Part shown: in pieces, positions 5,292-12,638 of the stretch
How positions within the stretch are numbered: position 1 is the stretch's first letter
How the letters are laid out: every line of letters starts with the position of its first letter
Source: a virus
Length of the DNA: 21,264 nucleotides
IMG/VR virus record: IMGVR_UViG_3300037246_002444
Location: 1 to 21,264 of that record
Reading direction: 5' to 3' (one strand)
Notes under the pieces: model-generated
Told to the model about the DNA's origin: nothing
Seen by the model: the letters and a program-made list of their open reading frames with translations, nothing else
Database searches by the model: none
Position numbers and translations under genes: made by a program

Positions 5292-5599
5292 CAGACCTCT
5301 TGAAGCGCGTGCGTACACTAGAGGAGCGGATGGACGCGCTGGAGCACCAGCACGAGACCATCCACAACCGTCTCACGTGGCTCTGGAGCCGCCTGAAGCG
5401 TTTCCACAAGGTAGATCCAGCCGGTCACGCGTACGAAATGGGCTCGACCTTGCGTATCCAGGGTCGCCCCGCCATCCTCCGGATGCAGGGAATCGGACGA
5501 AAGCCCGACCCACATCTGGAGTCCTACAATGCCGCAGCGGTTTCCGATGGTCCCGGAGTGGCCGGCCCTGAAGTCGGGCCTGAGTCCTCGGGAGGATGA
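5288..5599 (+). CDS. Small coiled-coil protein between terminase and portal
   Basis: 103 residues from ATG 5288, overlapping the terminase stop by ATGA. The longer frame from 5240 is rejected because it enters the terminase gene. Residues 1-40 are an amphipathic helix with heptad-spaced Leu, Val and Met (LLKRVRTLEERMDALEHQHE), then LTWLWSRLKRF with many aromatic and basic residues. The C-terminal 40 residues are Gly- and Pro-rich and low in structure. The last 71 bases overlap the portal gene. No family is recognised. The N-terminal helix suggests a small oligomeric or membrane-touching peptide; a lysis-accessory or packaging-accessory role cannot be distinguished. Confidence 0.65.
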   Translation: MTDLLKRVRTLEERMDALEHQHETIHNRLTWLWSRLKRFHKVDPAGHAYEMGSTLRIQGRPAILRMQGIGRKPDPHLESYNAAAVSDGPGVAGPEVGPESSGG

Positions 5600-7739
5600 T
5601 CTTGACCGCGAGTTGGCCCTCCTCGTAGAGGATGATTGGCCCCGCAAAGGTCCGACCGACGGCATCAACCGCACCCTCCAGAAGCTCGACGAGAACGGGA
5701 TCAAGGCCGTCGTCGGCCACGAGATCATCGACGCGCTCGGAGGCCTCGGCAGCCAGATCGCCGAGCAGCGCCGCAAGGCCATCCGCTTCTACTATGGCCG
5801 CCCGTTCGGCAACGAGGTGGAGGGCCAGAGCAAGGTCGTCCTGACCGACGTCCAAGACACGATCGAGTGGATGATGCCGGAGCTCGTACGGCTCTTCGTC
5901 GGCAACGACGAGATCTGGGAGTTCGATTCCACGCACCCGGACTACGACGACGCCGCACTCGAGGCCACCGAGGTCATCAACCACGTCTTCATGCACCAGT
6001 GCAATGGCTTCCAGGTCCTGATCGATTGGTTCAAGACGGCGCTGCTGGAGAAGAATGGCATCGTGAAGCCGGTGTGGGAGGAGCGCTACGAACCCAAGCG
6101 CGAGACCTACCGCGGCATGACCCAGGCGCAGATCGAGGCAGTCATCTCGGATGGGTCCGTGCAGATCGTGGCCTTCGAGGAGAACGAGGGCGCCAAGCCA
6201 GTCCTCGACCCGGAGACCGGCGAGTCGATGCCGACCTACAACATCACCACGATCCAAGTGTTCAGCGAGGGCAACCTCAAGGTCTACGGCGTGCCGCCCG
6301 AGGAGTTCCTGATCGCGCGCCGCGCCATCATCCTCGACAACTACACACCGTTCACCGCGCACCGGCAGAAGCGCACCGTCTCCGACCTGATCGCGCTCGG
6401 CTACCCGGCGGAACTCGTGGCGAACCTTCCGTCCGACGACACGCCGGAGTTCAGCCAGGGCCGCACAGAGCGCTTGTCCGAGGACGAGACCTATCCCATG
6501 ACCATGGCCGACCGGGCAGATCCGGCCAGCCGCGAACTCTGGGTGACCGACTGCTACATGCGCATCGACGAGGACGGGGACGGCTACGCCGAGCTTCGCA
6601 ACATTCTCGTGGTGGGCGAGCACAGCGTGACGATCATCGACGACATCGAGGTCAACGACAATCCGTTCTGCTCGATCACTCCCAACCCGATGCCGCACAA
6701 GTTCTTCGGGCTCTCGATCGCCGATGCGGTCATGGATCTTCAGCTCATCCGCTCGACGCTGCTGCGACACGGGCTCGACAACATCTACGCGACGAACCAC
6801 TCGCGCTACGGAGTCATCGAGGATCAGGTCCACATCGACGATCTGCTGACCTCGCACCCCGGTGGCGTGGTGCGCATGACGAACAAGGATGCCGTCTTCG
6901 AGCTTCCTGTGAAGCCGATGCCGCACCACTACGCGGACATGATCCAGTTCCTCGAAGGCGTGGCCGAGAAGCGCACTGGCGTGTCGAAGTGGCAGCAGGG
7001 TCCGGAAGCCAACTCGATGAAGAACCAGACGTCCGACGGCATCAGCCAGGTGATGCAGAGCGCCGGGCAGCGCATCTCCTACGTCGGCCAGATCTTCAAG
7101 AACACGGGGGTCAAGGATCTCGGCTCGAAGCTATACCGGCTCTTCGTCGAGAACCACAGCGGGCCGATGGCCATGAAGATCCGCGGCGAGTGGCAGCAGG
7201 TAGACCCCAGTCGCTGGCCGCGCAACATGAACTGCACCGTGAAGACGGGGCTCAGCGAGGCGGAGTCTTCCAAGAAGATCGGCGAGCTTCAGCAGGTCGC
7301 CGGGTGGCAGCAGACCATGATCAAGGAAGGCATGCGCGACATGGTCAAGCCCAAGCACGTCTACAACACGGCGAAGAAGATCACCGAGGCCATGGGCCTG
7401 CGCGTGTCCGAGCACTTCACCGATCCCAAGGACGCCGACTGGCCGAAGCCGCAGCCCTCGCCGGAGGAGCAGGCCAAGGTGGCGGAGTCTGAGGTCAAGA
7501 AGCTGGAGCACCAGCGGCGCGTCGAAGAGCAGCGCGCGACGGCCGAGCACGAAACCATGAAGCTGGCCGTCGAGTCGAGCGATCAAGAGGAGCTCCAGAA
7601 GCACCGATTGCGGGAACTGGCGCAGAAGGCGATCCTCGAACGCGAGCGAATCGCCATGACGCGCGAGGTCGCGCTGATCCAAGCCAACACGCAGCGAGAC
7701 GTTGCGCTGGCAAATCGACAGCCACAAGGAGAAGCCTGA
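5529..7739 (+). CDS. Portal protein (P22-like family)
   Basis: 736 residues, matching the large portals of P22-type phages. A dodecamer sits at one capsid vertex and forms the DNA channel and the base for the tail. The core from about 75 on shows the family's pattern: RRKAIRFYYGRPFGNEVEGQ, then SKVVLTDVQDTIEWMMPELV and LLEKNGIVKPVW. Later come GHLF-type beta regions and a stretch around MKNQTSDGISQVMQSAGQR (near 500). The last 90 residues are a strongly charged helix (PEEQAKVAESEVKKLEHQRR and on), the barrel or crown extension. A weak GGAG lies before ATG 5529, and a second ATG at 5547 is an alternative start. Its stop and the next ATG share a base (TGATG). Confidence 0.94.
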   Translation: MPQRFPMVPEWPALKSGLSPREDDLDRELALLVEDDWPRKGPTDGINRTLQKLDENGIKAVVGHEIIDALGGLGSQIAEQRRKAIRFYYGRPFGNEVEGQSKVVLTDVQDTIEWMMPELVRLFVGNDEIWEFDSTHPDYDDAALEATEVINHVFMHQCNGFQVLIDWFKTALLEKNGIVKPVWEERYEPKRETYRGMTQAQIEAVISDGSVQIVAFEENEGAKPVLDPETGESMPTYNITTIQVFSEGNLKVYGVPPEEFLIARRAIILDNYTPFTAHRQKRTVSDLIALGYPAELVANLPSDDTPEFSQGRTERLSEDETYPMTMADRADPASRELWVTDCYMRIDEDGDGYAELRNILVVGEHSVTIIDDIEVNDNPFCSITPNPMPHKFFGLSIADAVMDLQLIRSTLLRHGLDNIYATNHSRYGVIEDQVHIDDLLTSHPGGVVRMTNKDAVFELPVKPMPHHYADMIQFLEGVAEKRTGVSKWQQGPEANSMKNQTSDGISQVMQSAGQRISYVGQIFKNTGVKDLGSKLYRLFVENHSGPMAMKIRGEWQQVDPSRWPRNMNCTVKTGLSEAESSKKIGELQQVAGWQQTMIKEGMRDMVKPKHVYNTAKKITEAMGLRVSEHFTDPKDADWPKPQPSPEEQAKVAESEVKKLEHQRRVEEQRATAEHETMKLAVESSDQEELQKHRLRELAQKAILERERIAMTREVALIQANTQRDVALANRQPQGEA

Positions 7740-7948
7740 TGCCGTTCGATTTTACGAGTAAGTTCACACCGGAGGGCGTTGCCGAATTGCTCTCCAGTCC
7801 ACTGCCTCAGAACGTGAAGTTCGACACTGTCACGGCTTGGGCGAAGGCCTGTTGCGCGCCAAAGAGCGAGCGAGCAGAGCCGGTGGAAGCCGCCGCGGAA
7901 GAGACGACCGAGTCCAAACCGCGCAGATCAGGCAAGAAGAAGGACTGA
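7739..7948 (+). CDS. Small protein after the portal
   Basis: 69 residues in a TGATG overlap with the portal stop, with AAGGAG a few bases upstream. The first 40 residues (MPFDFTSKFTPEGVAELLSS and on) look like a small helical fold with two adjacent Cys. The end is acidic and then basic (SKPRRSGKKKD), so probably flexible. Small proteins with a 'F-T-x-x-G-x-x-x-L/I-F' start often lie between portal and scaffold in podovirus-like phages without a known role. It is likely a minor head protein or assembly helper, by position only. Confidence 0.7.
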   Translation: MPFDFTSKFTPEGVAELLSSPLPQNVKFDTVTAWAKACCAPKSERAEPVEAAAEETTESKPRRSGKKKD

Positions 7949-7963
7949 GGCAAGTTCTTCAAC

Positions 7964-7967
7964 GGAG
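7964..7967 (+). promoter_or_regulatory. Ribosome binding site for a TTG start
   Basis: GGAG at 7964-7967 sits seven bases before TTG 7975, in a locally AT-rich gap (7949-7974). It decides the start of the next gene, which has no ATG at a sensible place. Confidence 0.55.
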
Positions 7968-7974
7968 AAAAATA

Positions 7975-8307
7975 TTGTCTGCCGGGGTGACAATTACTCA
8001 AGAGCAGGACTACGCGCTGCGGAGATCGCAGGAGGCGCAGTACTTGCTGCAAAATCCTATGCTGATCGATGCCTTCCAGGCGATGCACGACCACTACATG
8101 ACGGGCTGGATGCACACTGATCCTAGTAACCCAGGGGAACGCGAGCTGATCTATCACCGTATCCAAGCGCTCGATGCCGTAAAGAAGCAGTTGCAGAGCT
8201 ACATCAACGAGGGGATGATCGTCGACAGAGCGATCGAACTCGAGACCCAGCAACGAGCCCATGGAGCGATGGATGGCAGCCCCGATCTCCAACCCGGTAT
8301 CGCCTGA
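7975..8307 (+). CDS. Conserved small helical protein between portal and scaffold
   Basis: 110 residues if translation begins at TTG 7975, supported by GGAG. Farther upstream the frame only overlaps the previous gene, and GTG 7987 is an alternative. The protein is all-helical: TITQEQDYALRRSQEAQYLL, NPMLIDAFQAMHDHYMTGWM and ELIYHRIQALDAVKKQLQSY are amphipathic helices. Proteins with this layout ('A-x-x-A-x-x-L-L-x-[ND]-x-x-L-x-x-A-F', then 'R-x-x-L-W-x-x-x-x-A-L-D-x-V') are frequent just before scaffold genes in short- and long-tailed phages, and their role is unknown. It may be a head-assembly accessory factor. Its end overlaps the scaffold gene by 35 bases. Confidence 0.72.
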   Translation: MSAGVTITQEQDYALRRSQEAQYLLQNPMLIDAFQAMHDHYMTGWMHTDPSNPGERELIYHRIQALDAVKKQLQSYINEGMIVDRAIELETQQRAHGAMDGSPDLQPGIA

Positions 8308-9400
8308 CCCGAATCCGCCCACACCCTCGACCTGGGATCCACTCGCGCCTTCACCGAGTGTCGATGACATCGCCCGGCAATTTCTCGTGCCGGATCCACA
8401 GCATCCCCCGACCGCGGAGCCTGGCCAAGACCCCACGGTTGCGGATCCGGCCGTACCCTCCCCTCCCGCCGCCGACCCGACGGAAGGGGGGGAGGCTGAT
8501 CCCGCCCTTGAGACCTTGCCGGAAGGTGAGGTCGCGCCGGAAGTCGTAGTTCCCGAGGACGGCGCGATACACACGGTCGCTCAGCTCGCCGAGGTCATGG
8601 GAGTCGAGCAGGACGGTCTTCTCGCAGGCATCACGATCGACGACGCGGAAGGCAACGCAGTCGCCCTGTCGGATGTGGTCGGCGCCTGGCGCGCGACGCC
8701 CGACGCCGAGGCACTCGCCGAAGAGCGGGTCGGACTCGAGGCCCAGTACGGGCAGAGACACACCGAGCTCCAGGCCCAGCACGACGAGGTGATGACCCAG
8801 GCCTCCAGCTTGGTGCAGATGCTCCACTCCGAGATCATGAGCGGACCGGACGACGCTGCCATCCAGCTCATGGAAGTCGACGACCCGCAAGGCGCCCGCG
8901 AGGCACGCCTTCTCCGGATGGAACGTACCCAGATGATCGAGCGCACACTCGGTCAACTGCAGACCGAATCGCAGCGACGTGCGGAGGGTCGGCAACAAGC
9001 CGAGTCGACTCGCCTGCAAGGTGAGATGCGTCGCGTCGGCCGGTTCTGGCCAGAGATCATCAACCCCGCCACTCGAACAGAAGTGCACCAGACGATCCGC
9101 AGCTACCTCGGCGGAGTCGGTGCGACCAAGGAGCAGATCGACAGCAACCTCAACAACGCTGTCATGTTCCGTGTGCTGAAGGACGCGCTCCACGGAGCGG
9201 CCGTCCGCAAGGCATCCAAGGGTGGTATCGAGAAATTGAAGGAGCGCGGACTCGCTGCTCCGAGACCTGCACCTCAGGCCCGGCAGGAAGCTCCCGGTCC
9301 GGAGGCGTTGGACGCAAAGGAGCGGAGTCGCCGCTTCGGCAAATTGGAACAGAGCCACAGCATCGATGATGCTGCGGCGGTTTTCGAGGGGATGCTCTGA
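8273..9400 (+). CDS. Scaffolding protein
   Basis: 375 residues from ATG 8273, preferred because GGAG lies six bases before it; ATG 8261 would add four residues. The N-terminal 85 residues are Pro- and Asp-rich and disordered. An acidic segment follows, then a long helical region (about 150-260) full of Glu, Gln and Ala (QYGQRHTELQAQHDEVMTQA) predicting a coiled coil. The C-terminus is basic and then helical (RRFGKLEQSHSIDDAAAVFE). Scaffolds guide capsid assembly and leave before or during packaging, and their C-terminal helix often touches the capsid protein. Identification rests on composition and its place between portal and capsid gene, with a TGATG link to the latter. No prohead protease gene is seen. 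Confidence 0.85.
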   Translation: MAAPISNPVSPDPNPPTPSTWDPLAPSPSVDDIARQFLVPDPQHPPTAEPGQDPTVADPAVPSPPAADPTEGGEADPALETLPEGEVAPEVVVPEDGAIHTVAQLAEVMGVEQDGLLAGITIDDAEGNAVALSDVVGAWRATPDAEALAEERVGLEAQYGQRHTELQAQHDEVMTQASSLVQMLHSEIMSGPDDAAIQLMEVDDPQGAREARLLRMERTQMIERTLGQLQTESQRRAEGRQQAESTRLQGEMRRVGRFWPEIINPATRTEVHQTIRSYLGGVGATKEQIDSNLNNAVMFRVLKDALHGAAVRKASKGGIEKLKERGLAAPRPAPQARQEAPGPEALDAKERSRRFGKLEQSHSIDDAAAVFEGML

Positions 9401-10368
9401 TGGCAGTGGTCACCGGTGGGTTCGAGACTTACACAACGATCGGTATCCGCGAGGATCTCTCGGATGTGATCTACAACATCGATCCGATCGAATGTCCGTT
9501 CATGTCGTCCATCGGACGCGGTTCGGCTTCGCAGGTCGCTCACGAGTGGCAGACGGATGGACTGGAGACCGCGGCATTCAACGTGGTCGAAGAGTCTCAC
9601 GAGTCGACATTCGCGACGGTCGTTCCGACGGTCCGACCTCAGAATGAGTGCCAGATCTCGGAGAAGACGGTCGCGATCTCGGGAACCAACGAGGCAGTGG
9701 ACTCGGCCGGCCGCAAGTCGGAGCTGGCCTACCAACTCGCGCGCAAGGGCAAGAGCCTCAAGCGTGACATGGAGTTCACGATCACGCAGGATCAGCCCCG
9801 CGTGCGCGGTACGTCTTCGACAGACGCCCGGTCTCTCGCTTCGTACGAGAACTGGATCCGCAACGTCCAGGCCAATCGCTCGGCGGCCGGCAGCCCGGAT
9901 GAGTGCGCCATGACCAATGGCACGCCGGACACGACCGCTGCGGTCACGGACGGCACGGCCCGAGCCCTGCTCGAGTCCATGCTCAAGGACGTGATCCAGA
10001 AGGTGTGGGTTGCGGGTGGCGACGGCACGCTGATCATCTGCGGCCCCTTCAACAAGCAGACGATCTCGACCTTCAGCGGCAACTCGACCCGGTTCGACAA
10101 GGGCGAGGACAAGTCGCTGGTCGCCGCGATCGACGTCTACGTCTCGGACTTCGGCAGCCACCGCATCGTCCCGAACCGGTTCAGCCGGGGGGAGACGGTG
10201 CTGGTCGTGACTCCGAGCCTCTGGAGCGTCGACTACCTGCGGCCCTTCAAGCAGAAGCCCCTCGCGGTGACGGGCGACTCGGAGAAGCGCCTCATGAACG
10301 TCGAGTACACACTCCGCTGCAGCAACATGAACGGCAGCGGCGCTGTCTCAGATCTCACCACGAGCTGA
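9400..10368 (+). CDS. Major capsid protein (SU10-type family)
   Basis: 322 residues, forming the icosahedral or prolate shell with an HK97-like fold. Near the N-terminus, YTTIGIREDLSDVIYNIDP followed by ECPFMSSIGRGSA is the signature start of the SU10-type (DUF5309) capsid family. Later strands such as VWVAGGDGTLIICGPFNKQT and RIVPNRFSRGETVLVVTPSL fit the fold's A-domain. The C-terminal region, where this family ends in the 'R-P-x-x-x-x-x-L-A-x-T-G-D-S-x-K/R' pattern (LRPFKQKPLAVTGDSEKR), matches very well. GAGGGG upstream and the TGATG junction with the scaffold give strong translation. A powerful hairpin follows the gene. The family, first seen in SU10-like podoviruses, is also spread over many other phages. 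Confidence 0.95.
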   Translation: MAVVTGGFETYTTIGIREDLSDVIYNIDPIECPFMSSIGRGSASQVAHEWQTDGLETAAFNVVEESHESTFATVVPTVRPQNECQISEKTVAISGTNEAVDSAGRKSELAYQLARKGKSLKRDMEFTITQDQPRVRGTSSTDARSLASYENWIRNVQANRSAAGSPDECAMTNGTPDTTAAVTDGTARALLESMLKDVIQKVWVAGGDGTLIICGPFNKQTISTFSGNSTRFDKGEDKSLVAAIDVYVSDFGSHRIVPNRFSRGETVLVVTPSLWSVDYLRPFKQKPLAVTGDSEKRLMNVEYTLRCSNMNGSGAVSDLTTS

Positions 10369-10387
10369 TCGGCGGGCAGTACCACCA

Positions 10388-10413
10388 TGGCCCCCCTCGG
10401 CGGAGGGGGGCCA
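10388..10413 (+). terminator. Strong hairpin after the major capsid gene
   Basis: TGGCCCCCCTC (10388-10398) and GAGGGGGGCCA (10403-10413) are perfectly complementary over 11 base pairs around a GGCG loop, a very stable GC stem. No run of T follows, so it is not a classic intrinsic terminator. It may be a partial terminator or an mRNA 3' protector that keeps capsid mRNA levels high relative to downstream genes. It lies in a 64-base gap, the largest non-coding stretch in the window. Confidence 0.7.
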
Positions 10414-10432
10414 CCTCTGAAGGAGATGCCCG

Positions 10433-10795
10433 ATGGCCGTCCCGGAACGAATGAGCCTGAACGACACGCCCTTCTACGGGGCGGAGATGGCCAACTACGG
10501 CGGCGGCGGAGTCGTCACGAACGAGATCATCGTCCCGTACGACTGCCAACTCTACGCCTGCATCATCCACGTGAACGCCGTGACCACGGCAGTCGCGACA
10601 TTCGACGTGCTCCTCAATGGTACGGACGACGGTTGGGACTTCACTCTGCCCACCGCAACCCCGGCGAACACTGGCTTCGTGATGAACGCGCCAGGGCTGC
10701 ATTACGCTCACGCGGGCGACAAGCTCGAACTCCAGTCGAACTCAAACGCCGACACCACGGTCGACGCCTACTGCTCTTGGATCTTCCGGAGGTAA
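10433..10795 (+). CDS. Small beta-rich virion protein, decoration-like (copy 1)
   Basis: 120 residues with AAGGAG a few bases before the ATG. The sequence alternates strands and short loops: NEIIVPYDCQLYACIIHVNA, ATFDVLLNG, HAGDKLELQSNS and the final CSWIFRR. This suits a jelly-roll or Ig-like sandwich. It directly follows the capsid gene, the usual place of head decoration or head-fibre proteins. The next gene has the same length class, the same order of strands and the same type of ending, so the two look like diverged copies. Function as a capsid-surface protein is inferred from fold-like pattern and position. No enzymatic residues are visible. Confidence 0.75.
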   Translation: MAVPERMSLNDTPFYGAEMANYGGGGVVTNEIIVPYDCQLYACIIHVNAVTTAVATFDVLLNGTDDGWDFTLPTATPANTGFVMNAPGLHYAHAGDKLELQSNSNADTTVDAYCSWIFRR

Positions 10796-10799
10796 TCCG

Positions 10800-11186
10800 A
10801 TGGGAATTGCGCCGAACCTTCCGCAGAAGGACGACCTCCGGATCTACGCAATCTACGGTGGCGCGAACTCCGCCTACAACACGCTCAACAACCCCAGCTC
10901 GCTCATCTGCATACCGGCGGCTGGAGTACTCATCGGCGTGGCGTGGAGGCCGATCCAAGACTGCGATGCCTCCAGCGGCGTGAACCGGTTCACCTTGAGT
11001 CTGAACGGCTCGATCGATTCCACCATCTACTTCGACGTGCCCGTCGGTACAGTGGCGGCAATCGGTGGGCGCTACGACTGGGCCAACCCGACCTGGGTCA
11101 ATGCCGGTGACATGGTGAGGATCATCTCGGACGGAGACCAGCAAACAGCTAGCGCGTCACACCACAGCTTTCTGATTCGGAGATAA
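10800..11186 (+). CDS. Small beta-rich virion protein, decoration-like (copy 2)
   Basis: 128 residues, four bases after copy 1, with GGAGG overlapping the end of that gene as ribosome binding site. Segments line up with copy 1 by eye: an N-terminal loop, SSLICIPAAGVLIGVAWRPI against its first strands, FTLSLNGS against FDVLLNG, VNAGDMVRIISDGD against HAGDKLELQSNS, and a final HSFLIRR against CSWIFRR. This supports a tandem duplication followed by divergence, though identity is low. A trimer-forming surface protein, or an adhesion factor made of paralogous subunits, is possible. The evidence for virion location is neighbourhood only. Confidence 0.75.
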   Translation: MGIAPNLPQKDDLRIYAIYGGANSAYNTLNNPSSLICIPAAGVLIGVAWRPIQDCDASSGVNRFTLSLNGSIDSTIYFDVPVGTVAAIGGRYDWANPTWVNAGDMVRIISDGDQQTASASHHSFLIRR

Positions 11187-11187
11187 G

Positions 11188-11511
11188 ATGCACGCACTGC
11201 AGCCAGCCGGAGGCTCTCGCACGGCAAAGTCCGCAACGACCGGGGTGGTAGCACTCCCTACTCTGCCGATTGCAGACCTGGCCCAGGGTCAGACTCTGAA
11301 CCCTCGGTTGGTGCGCGTGTCGGTCGACGGCGCGTCAAATACCTGGGTGATCCCAGGATTGGCCGCTACCACGATCGCCCTCGGCGGCGGAATTCACCTG
11401 TCTGTCACCCAGGACGCCGTGATCCTGAACACCGCTGGCGCGACGCACATCGCACACATCTCGGATGGGACCACCGGCAACCTCACGATCACGCCACTCG
11501 CGAACCAGTAG
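11188..11511 (+). CDS. Third small beta-type protein of the head-decoration cluster
   Basis: 107 residues starting one base after the previous stop, with GGAG just upstream inside that gene's end. The protein is rich in Thr, Ala, Gly and Val, with strand-like repeats (GGGIHLSVTQDAVILNTAG, ISDGTTGNLTITPLANQ) and no Cys. It is shorter than its two neighbours and its similarity to them is uncertain, but composition and place fit a capsid- or tail-surface protein. The ISDGTTGNLTI segment resembles repeating turns of virion surface proteins. No function can be read directly. Confidence 0.68.
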   Translation: MHALQPAGGSRTAKSATTGVVALPTLPIADLAQGQTLNPRLVRVSVDGASNTWVIPGLAATTIALGGGIHLSVTQDAVILNTAGATHIAHISDGTTGNLTITPLANQ

Positions 11512-11513
11512 CC

Positions 11514-11957
11514 ATGAAGTTGACCTGGGAACCCACCGAGATGGCGGGCGGCCTGAGCGTCGGCTACGGCTACGACGCAGTCGAGGACGAGCTCGTAGTC
11601 GTCCAGCAGTCAGACTGCACAGCCATCGTCGAGGCCAATCGCCGCCGCTTCAGGGAAACAGATCCCTTCAAGCGAGCCGGTGAGGATTTCCATCTGATGG
11701 CGCGCATACCGCCTGGGATCGCGATGAAGTGGAAGCTCGAACTCGGCGTCGACATCATGAAGCAGGAAGACTGGCCGAAGATCATGAAGTTGCTGCATGA
11801 TCCGGACTGGTCCTACCTGCGCACCCATGGCGGAAGCTATCTCGACCGCCCGGCGCGTGAGTACTTCAAAGCCTCCACTTCGACTGGTAAGATCCAGGAC
11901 AAGTTCGGGCCTACCGGCGGTCGTGAGGGCAGGGTAAGGCGGAAGGGTGGTCTCTGA
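11514..11957 (+). CDS. Conserved virion-module protein of unknown function
   Basis: 147 residues. An N-terminal beta-like part (LSVGYGYDAVEDELVVVQQS) is followed by a helical part: IVEANRRRFRETDP, then HLMARIPPGIAMKWKLELGV. Next comes a conserved-looking LLHDPDWSYLRTHGG motif and a basic Gly-rich tail. The same order ('N-x-x-x-x-x-E' then 'A-x-I-P', then 'W-L-x-D-P-x-x-x-x-x-R-T') is found in small proteins beside capsid and adaptor genes in podovirus-like phages, with no assigned role. I think it is a head-completion or assembly factor, from position only. It is linked to the adaptor gene by TGATG. Confidence 0.75.
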   Translation: MKLTWEPTEMAGGLSVGYGYDAVEDELVVVQQSDCTAIVEANRRRFRETDPFKRAGEDFHLMARIPPGIAMKWKLELGVDIMKQEDWPKIMKLLHDPDWSYLRTHGGSYLDRPAREYFKASTSTGKIQDKFGPTGGREGRVRRKGGL

Positions 11958-12631
11958 TGATCATCAAGAACTACGAAGACCTGAAGAACGACATCGTGAA
12001 CCTGCTCGCGCGCGACGACCTGGCCGGCATGATCCCTGGCTGGATCGACGAGGTGCACAAGGAACTCGTCGGCAACCTGATCCATCTGCGCGAGATCCGC
12101 TTCGAGCTGAAGGACCAGCCGCTGGTAGCTGGCGTGGAGCAAATCACTCTGCCGACTGGCACCACCCGCGTAGACGTGATCGTGATTCAGGGCACGATCC
12201 CGCAGAAGCTACAGATCGTCTCGCTCGACAAGCTGATCGACGTGCGCGCGAATTCTGCCAACTCAGGCCAGGCGACCCCGACCGCCATGCACTTCCTCAA
12301 CCAGTACACAGTTCTGCTGGGTCCTGCCTCCACGAGCAACATCGACTACACGATCTACTACGCAGCCTCGACCATCGCTGAGGTAGATCAGGACCTGCTG
12401 ACCAGTCAGGTGCTCCAAGAAGCCCCGGACGTTCTGAAGTACGGCGTGTCGGTCCACGCTGCGCTCTTCACTCGGAACGCGGAACTCGGCACCGTAGCCA
12501 AGGCCGAGTACAACGAGCGAGCGAAGCGCTACGGACGCCAGCTGTTCCGAGCTCGGACCGACGGTGGCATTCTCCGCGTGCGTCCAGGCACGATGCCGGC
12601 AGATCACCACACGATCCACTTCGAGCGATGA
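11957..12631 (+). CDS. Head-to-tail adaptor (SU10-type)
   Basis: 224 residues starting in a TGATG overlap. The N-terminal helices have the adaptor pattern NYEDLKNDIVNLLARDDLAG followed by IPGWIDEVHKELVGNLIHLR. A beta part comes next (ITLPTGTTRVDVIVIQ and the domain around DYTIYYAAST). Then there is the C-terminal helix with the family's usual LLTSQVLQEAPDVLKYGVSV, ALFTRNAELGTVAKAEYNER. Adaptors of this kind form a ring under the portal and attach the tail nozzle. The assignment follows the SU10-type capsid and precedes the nozzle gene, which agrees. The gene is a normal length for this family, with no visible defect. Confidence 0.85.
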   Translation: MIIKNYEDLKNDIVNLLARDDLAGMIPGWIDEVHKELVGNLIHLREIRFELKDQPLVAGVEQITLPTGTTRVDVIVIQGTIPQKLQIVSLDKLIDVRANSANSGQATPTAMHFLNQYTVLLGPASTSNIDYTIYYAASTIAEVDQDLLTSQVLQEAPDVLKYGVSVHAALFTRNAELGTVAKAEYNERAKRYGRQLFRARTDGGILRVRPGTMPADHHTIHFER

Positions 12632-12638
12632 GGGCCTC

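Noticed and set aside
4404-5318. 304-codon minus-strand frame across the large terminase
   Set aside because: Antisense shadow of a gene with clear ATPase and nuclease motifs; no ribosome binding site and no family resemblance.
5373-6929. 518-codon minus-strand open frame across the portal gene
   Set aside because: It lies antisense to a clear portal gene in GC-rich DNA. Its translation is low in normal domain features and dominated by Val, Asp, Arg and His of reversed codons.
5636-7492. 618-codon plus-strand frame overlapping the portal gene
   Set aside because: The product is an Arg- and His-rich shadow in an alternate frame without motifs.
8351-9358. 335-codon minus-strand frame across the scaffold gene
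   Set aside because: Shadow of the scaffold frame; the plus strand has operon context and TGATG coupling.
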